Both the position numbers and the translations under genes were made by a program. Shown piece by piece: positions 57,434 to 64,000 of a stretch of 64,000 bases of DNA; the stretch's first letter is position 1, and the number at the start of each line of letters is the position of its first letter. This DNA is from Beverwykella pulmonaria (taxonomy: Eukaryota > Ascomycota > Dothideomycetes > Pleosporales > Melanommataceae): positions 127,543 through 191,542 of the forward strand of contig BCHH01000012.1 of the NCBI GenBank assembly GCA_001599595.1, in the 5' to 3' direction. The notes below the pieces were generated by a model. The model ran no database searches and was not told where the DNA came from. It saw only the letters and a program-made list of their open reading frames with translations.

Positions 57434-59085
57434 ATGGCTGCCCCCGAGCCCACGCCCGCAACCACCAACGGCACACAAAAATATAGTATGCTCGCAACCA
57501 CTTTTCACGAGCAACGCTGACGCTTGCGCAGAGAGAGTCACGGCGCAGCCCGAGAATCCATTTGCCAGCCTGATTCCCGATCAGACCTTCGCGATCATCC
57601 CGCAGTTCACCCTCGAATCCGGCGCCGTCCTCCACAATGTCCCGGTCGCGTACAAGACCTTCGGCACTCTGTCCCCGGGCCGAGACAATGCAATGGTCAT
57701 ATGCCACGCACTCACAGGAAGCTCAGACGTAGGGGACTGGTGGGGCCCGCTCCTGGGCGGCCCTGGCAAGGCGTTTGACGTTTCGAGATTCTTCGTTGTG
57801 TGCATCAATAGTCTGGGAAGCCCATATGGGAGCGCAAGCCCAGTCACAGCCAAAGACGGCGACCCTGCGTTGGGACTATACGGCCCCGAGTTTCCTCTCA
57901 CCACGGTTAGGGACGATGTCAAGTGAGCCTCCCGCAAACCCAAACACGGCTATGTAAAACTGTACTGACAGGCGTAGTATCTTCAAACTGATCCTTGATG
58001 ACCTGGGCGTGAAGCAGATTGCATCTGTCATTGGAGGCTCCATGGGAGGCATGCTTGTCCTAGAGTTTGCGTACTTTGGGAAAGAGTACGTCAAGAGCAT
58101 CATCGCGATTGCTACATCGGCTCGGTACAGTGCATGGGGCATAAGCTGGGGCGAGGCACAAAGACAAAGCATCTACAGCGACCCCAAGTACGACGACGGA
58201 TACTATACGTTTGAAGATCCACCATCGACTGGGCTGGGTGCCGCACGCATGTCAGCACTTCTGACATACCGGAGCCGCGATTCATTCGAATCCCGTTTCG
58301 GACGAAACACTCCAGATCTATCCCAGAAACAAAATATCAACACAAACCCCCGCCCCACTGCATCATCGAATGAGCACTGGGTAATTCACAACCATGGCCA
58401 TAAAAACGCCCTATCGCCGCGGCCTTCTCGAACAAATAGCTCTGCCACATTGCCGAATACTGCGGCGTCCCAGTCTGACCTTGAATTTCATAATCCCACA
58501 AACCCTTCAACGCCAAATGGAACGGAAAACGGAAACGCAAACGGCACAAGGCCCTCTACCACTCCGTCCAAGAGTCGAACGCCCCACTATTTCTCGGCAC
58601 AATCGTATCTGCGGTATCAGGGAGAGAAGTTCATCAAGCGATTTGATGCCAATTGCTACATTGCGATTACTCGAAAGCTTGATACGCACGATGTTTCCCG
58701 ATATCGCCACCCTGAGGGCAGCAATCCTGAGACCCTCGATCCGGTTGCGGCTCTTGAGTACGCTTTGTCGTTGATTGAGCAGCCAACCCTTATTCTAGGC
58801 ATTCAATCTGATGGTCTATTCACCTTTAGCGAGCAGCAAGAGCTTGCAGCACATATACCAAACGCCACGTTGAAGACAATCGATTCTCCCGACGGCCACG
58901 ATGCATTTTTGCTTGAGTTTGAGCAGGTCAACAGCCATCTACTGAGCTTCATGAATGCTACTCTTCCTCACATTATGGCACAGAGTCCAAACTTGGATAT
59001 CATTTCCCTTACCGACACTGGGATGACTGCTACAAAGACAAGCACCTTCGGCGAAGCAGAAGTAGAGGATATAACGGCATGGTAG
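57434..59085 (+). CDS. MET2: Homoserine O-acetyltransferase
   Basis: Three exons, join(57434..57485, 57532..57922, 57978..59085), 516 aa. First step of sulfur assimilation into homocysteine: acetyl-CoA plus homoserine gives O-acetylhomoserine. Alpha/beta hydrolase fold with the catalytic Ser169 in IGGSMGGMLVLEF, Asp426 (QSDGLFTF) and His455 (PDGHDAFLLEF). Also visible are NPFASLIPDQTFAIIPQFTLESG, HALTGSSDVGDWWGPLLG and GLYGPEFPLTTVRDDV. Exon 1 encodes a short Pro/Thr-rich start, MAAPEPTPATTNGTQKY; the 46-nt intron joins in phase. A longer unspliced start in frame from 57346 exists but reads as low-complexity sequence. A disordered Ser/Thr/Asn/Pro insert of about 100 residues (about 250-350) interrupts the cap region. 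Confidence 0.95.
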
Positions 59086-60504
59086 GTCAATGATATACAT
59101 GACTCAAAAGTAGGGCGTTTTGGGAAGACCGGGAATAGGGTCAGATAGAACAGGCGTACAGTTTTCGGCATATGCTTGAAAGAAATCTGTATATTTACGA
59201 TTTGCTCTCAAAATGCGAGAGCTGAGGTTCAACTCCTCAATAACTAGACGGTCTGAATCAAGATTGATAGAAGAGAATAGGCATGAATTCGCGTCTTAGT
59301 CTTTACCATTTGCTCCCGCATTCCCGGGCTGTGTGACTATCGGAACCAATTGACAGTATCCTGCTATTTGGTCCCGTTTCTCCAGATTCTAACACAGCGC
59401 AGACTTTCATGGTGATCCGGCATGTCGTTACAAAAGAACATAGTCCCAATGCCTACCCCGAGTTTCTTCTTTCTCCGTCGCCATGATTGAACGTTCAATC
59501 TCTGACGCAACAGCCATCTAAATCCAGTACGCAGCCAAAAGAATCAATAAGCTTTTACTATGCCCGATGGTATCTGCTAGCAGCCCATATCTACAGCGCA
59601 AATAATACTAATCCAAAACTAAACTACCCATCCAACTACCCAAGGGGTTCTTGTACCTCTCTTCCACTCCGCCTTCTATCTTTTCACTTGAAAATCCCTC
59701 CACATTTGAATATGATTCTACGTCCTGTATCTGAACTCCGCAATATCCTATCTCGTCGACCTCCTCCGGAAACTCGGCGCTCTGCAGACCACCATTGCAT
59801 TCTTGTGGAATGTAAAGATGGTGGTAGGAGTCTATCTACCATGCCTCAGACATATACGAAGGGGCATGAAGTTTCATCTGAAATTCTTTCAAGACTAATC
59901 TCCAGTTGAAACCTCACACTGACTTCTTCTCTTCTTTTCAGCACTCTATACTTCCCGAATTATCGGTGGACTTCTTATCCAAATCTCACTTTGGTACGGT
60001 ATCGGGAAGGGAGTATAGGAGTGGGAGGATGAAGGAAGTTACTGAGCGTGTTGAAGAGGTGTCAGGAGTGGGTTGCAGAAGTGGTAAGGGGTTTGAAAGG
60101 AAGGGTTTGCTGGTATGAGAATTTAGAACGGATTCGTGAGCTGATCAAAAGGTTTGCGATATTTGCATCACAAAGTTGCGATTTCTTCGGTATGAGAAGC
60201 CGGAGTGTCTTTGTTGCTGTCCGCTACACAGCCTATCACTTAGGTTCTAAAGAGGAGCTTTTGGGCGCAGTCGAAACTGCAAATTTTTATTTTTATTTAC
60301 CAACTCCCAAAAAATGCAAAATTAAAAGAAAGAAAAAAGAGGCCCGTCCAACGCCACTGATGCAATTGTAATGAATGTTAGCCCTTCGTAGTGCCTCTCG
60401 AATGCACCGTCCCACCGTCCATGCTATGCTATACAACCGACAAAAGAAATGCCATGTCATGACCAAGGAAACTTCATTTCCTTCATAAACCATTCTGATC
60501 GTGT
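59086..60504. other. Intergenic region
   Basis: 3' UTR of MET2, and of the minus-strand secreted-protein gene at the far end. ORFs at 59487-60371 have no motifs. I see nothing else defensible. Confidence 0.4.
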
Positions 60505-61182
60505 TTAGATAGAGCAGCCAACATCGTAGACCTGAGGAGCCGATCCGCTCGTCGGTGCCGGCACCTCCGAAGCCGCAACGCTGAAGAGCTTGCAGACCAG
60601 GTCGCCAAAGGTGAATGACTTGCAGCTAGCATTAGCTTGACATTGCTTCTTGCAATCGGCGGCGGACTTGATGTTTGCGGGCTGGCTCAGGGGAGCAGTG
60701 TTCTTGTTGGTGCCGGCTGGCGTAGCGCCACAGGTGTCGCGCTTTTGCTGGCCAGGCTGCTTGCCAGTTTGCTTCTGGCCACCTTGCTGCGTGTTTCCGT
60801 TGTTGGTCGCGCCCTGTTTGGCGCCAGTCGGGTTGGCAGTCGTGGGCTTCACGGCCGGGACAGAAGTGCACGCCTTATCAAAGGCGACGAGGTTTGTAGA
60901 GCTCTGCTTAGGGACCTGAGCAGCGGGGACGGAAAAGAGCATGCACTTGATAGTGCCATCGACCATGCCGAAGACGAAAGATTGGCACTGGCCGTTGGAG
61001 CTGCACTGGGTCTGGCAAGCCGCGGCAGTCTGAATGCCGGTGGGCTGCGAGAGGGGAGTCTGGGAGCCGCTGCCGGCCGGGGCAGAGCCACAGGTGGAAC
61101 GAGCAAAGATGTTGGAGATGGGGGTGGCAGAGACCGAGGTGGCAATGGCCAGGGTGGCGATGATGGTGGTGAAGGTCTGCAT
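60505..61182 (-). CDS. Secreted protein with two six-cysteine repeats
   Basis: Single-exon 225 aa. Signal peptide MQTFTTIIATLAIATSVSA (1-19). Two homologous domains follow: one with Cys31, 56, 60, 66, 80 and 105, the other with Cys151, 177, 181, 187, 197 and 223. Both share CGxxPAG, TxxPLSQPxxI, AxxCxxQC and C-x-SF-x-FG, then CxLFSV. This matches the general look of PAN/Apple-like modules in fungal cell-surface proteins. The linker (about 106-147) is rich in Thr, Gln and Gly. It ends in Lys-Arg (147-148) right before the second domain, a likely Kex2 site; an Ala-Arg precedes the first. So one precursor could release two similar cysteine-rich domains. No transmembrane or GPI signal is seen. 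Possible adhesive, carbohydrate-binding or effector role; unproved. Confidence 0.85.
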   Translation of the reverse strand: MQTFTTIIATLAIATSVSATPISNIFARSTCGSAPAGSGSQTPLSQPTGIQTAAACQTQCSSNGQCQSFVFGMVDGTIKCMLFSVPAAQVPKQSSTNLVAFDKACTSVPAVKPTTANPTGAKQGATNNGNTQQGGQKQTGKQPGQQKRDTCGATPAGTNKNTAPLSQPANIKSAADCKKQCQANASCKSFTFGDLVCKLFSVAASEVPAPTSGSAPQVYDVGCSI

Positions 61183-62542
61183 TTTGATGGTTGTTGGGGG
61201 GTGGTTGATTGGATTTGAAGGCGATATTAAAGACGAAGAAGGAAGTGAGCGAGTGTTTGGAAGTGTGTTGGTTGGTTGGTTGGTTGGATGATGAGATGGA
61301 AGTGAAGCTGTGATGATGATTCTTTCTCAAGACATCTCCAGCATCTTTATACGCAGCCTCTCTCCTGAGTCCATCAACTACCATCCCCACCCCCCAGTTC
61401 AGAATCTTTTCAAGGACGCGTCCTCCATCGTGAGTCTCTCCTCCCTTCCTAACCCAAAGTGAGCACCAACGTATGCATCTCCTCACCACCACAACGTCCA
61501 GTCGTGGCGCAGAGCCACCAGCTTCGTACCAGCCACGGCCGTTTTTCACGCTGCATGAGCGGCCATTCTGGAAACGAACGTAATGCCGTTCGTTGCCTTA
61601 CGCCTCATTCGTCGCTCTAAAAACAGGCGAACGTGAAACAACACTGAACGACAGGGAGGACGTGTACATCTTCAAGAGGCTCAACCAATAGGAATACCTC
61701 CGGCAAACACTAGACTAAAAACAAGCCTTCGAAGCATTTGGGCTCAGCCCAAAATAGTCTCGGGGCTTTACTTCGGCTAGTTGCTACATGGTTCCGGGGT
61801 GTGAAACGCTGGGTCATGGCATAACGACCCCTTTTGGAAGTGGGGAAGACGACATCACATCACCGCAATGTGGTTAGGCGACTTGCGTAGTCATCGAAGT
61901 CGTCGGAACATACCTCTTGAAGAAGAAAAATTCTTCGAGCGGTTAGTGGGTCGACATTCCTATATCAGCCCTATACGACGTCGTCAGCTCTTTGTTCGAC
62001 CTCAAAGTCGTTCGAGTGGGAAAATGTTTACCTATGTTTAGATCTTTACACATGGGCACACCTAGAATTTACTGAGTAATGAGTGTCTATTGTTGCGTAA
62101 GTCGTTGAAAATGTTTACGAAAACTTCTCACGTCCGTGGTGAAACTTTGTTCCATTCTCTGAAGTGTGATTCCTGGTAGGCGTTTCGTTGATCCAGAACA
62201 AGATTGCCATGCTCACTCGATTCTTCGTCTCCTAATGTCAAAGTCGCTTGAATATGCACTTTCAACTCTCTTCCAAAAGTCTTTCCTTTTTTTCCTCTAG
62301 TGTTCAATGTTTCACTTCTACGAACACTGGCCAGCCACTCGTCCAAATCATCGTCTTAGCACTCAGCACTCCTCAATCACACTGCATGCGTCGTCAGGCT
62401 ATACGCAACCCTACAGCCACCTCACTCCGAAGCGCCGATTGGTGTTGTCCTTGTTCCACACGTGCTCGCGACCCCCAAGGCCACGCGGATCTGCATTACT
62501 AGCCTGATGCTCAAGCCAGTGTCCCTTCTCCCTCTGCTCTAG
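61183..62542. other. Promoter of the secreted-protein gene and intergenic region
   Basis: CCAACC/GGTTGG-type short repeats (about 61267-61290) lie in the leader of the secreted-protein gene. The rest has no supported gene. Confidence 0.35.
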
Positions 62543-63050
62543 CTAGTATTTCTTCTCCCTCTGCTCTTGATTCAGCGTCTGTATGCAGTACACCTTCTTC
62601 AACTCCTCCCAGTCATCCTGTTTGACGTTCTCCGCAATGTTAATACCAGCTACCATTGATGCAGACGATGCTGGAGCGCGGTTTACCGCACCCTTCGACA
62701 ATAATAATATATTATGAGCTGTCGCCAAAGTCATACATGTACTCCACGACTTTGACTACATGCAAAAAATTTCAGCCCGATCTCCCTCTGAACTAAGAAG
62801 TTGAGAACAATACTGACTCTTGTACTCCGCATCATCTAGCACCTGGAACATCTTCGTTCTCCCGTCTTCTTCTCCATCGTCCTAGGATGTTTCCGGTTCC
62901 TATCTGCCTGGAGCATCATTATCTGCCCGGTCGCTTCCTCAGTGATTTGCATCAAGAATTCACGTAGACTGTCCGCGGTCTTAAGCTTCATCGTGCTCTC
63001 GAAGTAGGTCACGAAATCAAAATCCGGCTCGTTGAAGCCTGGATGCGTAG
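62543..63050 (-). pseudogene. Coding fragments of an unassigned gene
   Basis: Three stretches on the minus strand read as good protein but in different frames. About 63050-62880 has DFDFVTYFESTMKLKTADSL and a helical continuation. About 62880-62760 has KMFQVLDDAEYKSQYCSQLL. A 63-codon ORF at 62543-62734 has NIAENVKQDDWEELKKVY. The first two overlap in a way that needs a frameshift: no GT-AG intron I tried links them. It may be a decayed gene or a multi-exon gene that I cannot model. No domain recognised. Confidence 0.3.
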
Positions 63051-63496
63051 TTCAATCCTCAGCCTGACATTTTTGGAGTAGTAAAGCGTATCTTTGCAAA
63101 AACCACAGGCTGAAATTGCTACAGAGTAAGGATTGCGAGTCACAGTAGAAGCGCCTCGTCACGGACTCATGTGATCCTATAGTTCATCCCTAGCCCCTAT
63201 AGACAGCCTACTAAGACCGGCAGCGATCAAAATAGGGACTCTATTGTCTCTCTTACCGACCTCCAGTCTTCTCATCATCTACAAAACTTCTCGAAGCCAA
63301 GATGGTTGAACCGATAGCTACTCTAGGCACTTGTGAACTCGGCCACAGTTCTGCTACGAATAGTCTTAGCCGAAGACTTATAGGCGGAGAATCCGGTAGC
63401 GGCGAGGGATATTGTACGGGGTGCAATGCAATTCCTGCCCGCGAAGATTGATGTATCACTACAGTGAACACAAACACCAATACATTTGCAGTCGTT

Positions 63497-63772
63497 TCAG
63501 TTCATTTGCCATTTAGTATCTATGAACTTCATCCACAACTTATACAACTTATCGGCCTGTAGAAGCACTAGGTCGGCAAACTCTTCTAGAGTGAGGGCGG
63601 GCTTGGTAGCCTGGAGCTTTGTGACTTGTGGGCAAGACTCAGTGCCTTTGAGGATTTTGAGAGCGTTGATGGATTCAGCCATGGTGCACAGTTGCAGTTC
63701 CCAACGAGTGATATGTTCCCCATTGATACCCAGAGGCGCGACGCCGTCGATCAGTGAGCGTGGATCCGTCAT
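63497..63772 (-). CDS. Small hypothetical protein
   Basis: A 91-aa ORF, helical and soluble-looking: EHITRWELQLCTMAESINAL and LTLEEFADLVLLQADKLYKL. Codon periodicity is good. There is no motif that I recognise, no signal peptide and no obvious further exon. It may be connected to the minus-strand fragments downstream (62543-63050), but I found no splice path. Treat as a candidate only. Confidence 0.4.
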   Translation of the reverse strand: MTDPRSLIDGVAPLGINGEHITRWELQLCTMAESINALKILKGTESCPQVTKLQATKPALTLEEFADLVLLQADKLYKLWMKFIDTKWQMN

Positions 63773-64000
63773 CGTGATGCGGCTGTGGGCAAGACGACGA
63801 TACAGAGTGCAGGTGGTTGGCGCGTGTTAGCAACGCAGAGAGCAATCGACACTTCGGAAGTCCGGTAGCAAGATCGAGCTGTAGACGACTTACTACGTGC
63901 GGATAGCCGGGATAACTAGCAGCCTGCTATGGAGCTACTGTTGCGCAAGTTGGCGATCCGGGCTCATAACCTGTCGAGACGTGACGGAGTAGATAGAAAG
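63773..64000. other. Right edge of the window
   Basis: Nothing supported in these last 228 bases; may be the upstream region of the small ORF. Confidence 0.3.

Noticed and set aside
59180..59250. GGTTCAACTCC, resembling a tRNA B box
   Set aside because: No A box at the right distance and no cloverleaf could be drawn around it.
59487..59909. 140-codon ORF downstream of MET2
   Set aside because: Non-ATG start region, no domain, poor codon periodicity; probably intergenic.

Overview
The window comes from a filamentous ascomycete (Pezizomycotina; Dothideomycetes is my best guess, from gene content only). Nearly every conserved gene is split by short GT-AG introns, mostly 46-65 nt, with CTNAC/CTGAC-like branch sequences. 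Starts often carry CACCATG-type contexts. The gene set is eukaryotic and fungal: ATG3, HAT1, COP9 subunit 6, TAH18, VMS1, a PHF5A/Rds3 protein, MET2, ADE8 and mitochondrial ketoacyl synthase. I joined exons by hand using reading phase, splice sites and conserved motifs, and give the exon joins in each entry.

Layout. 1-8 kb: an AIF2/FSP1-like flavoprotein, a fungal protein of unknown function, a 2.9 kb gene-poor stretch, and a long disordered Ser-rich protein. 8-11 kb: decayed coding sequence, including a pseudogene whose three in-frame stops each look like one C-to-T change. 11-20 kb: CSN6, a sorbitol-type dehydrogenase, a gene-poor 2.9 kb, and an eight-exon epoxide hydrolase. 21-23 kb: a divergent pair of splicing factors (pinin-like and PHF5A/Rds3). 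23-26 kb: gene-poor. 26-30 kb: a 2-oxoglutarate oxygenase divergent from ATG3, then a small secreted protein. 30-47.7 kb is gene-dense: POL4-type DNA polymerase, an unknown protein, VMS1, ETF-beta, TAH18, an RRM/RGG protein, ADE8, HAT1 and a ZIP9-like metal transporter. 48-50 kb: remnants of a secreted protein and a tiny ORF. 50-59 kb: a Crinkler-type effector-like protein (SAM-like region, P-loop, REase-like C-terminus), a NiCoT nickel/cobalt transporter, mitochondrial 3-oxoacyl-ACP synthase and homoserine O-acetyltransferase. 60-64 kb: a secreted protein with two six-cysteine repeats and weak small ORFs.

Most genes are unrelated housekeeping functions arranged as convergent or divergent neighbours; there is no biosynthetic cluster. 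Functional pairings visible in the layout are the two spliceosomal proteins on one promoter and two flavoproteins in tandem (ETF-beta, TAH18). The most unusual item is the intact, nucleus-directed-looking Crinkler-like gene inside otherwise ordinary ascomycete sequence. Next are the C-to-T-type pseudogene and the dibasic-linked duplicated cysteine-rich secreted protein.
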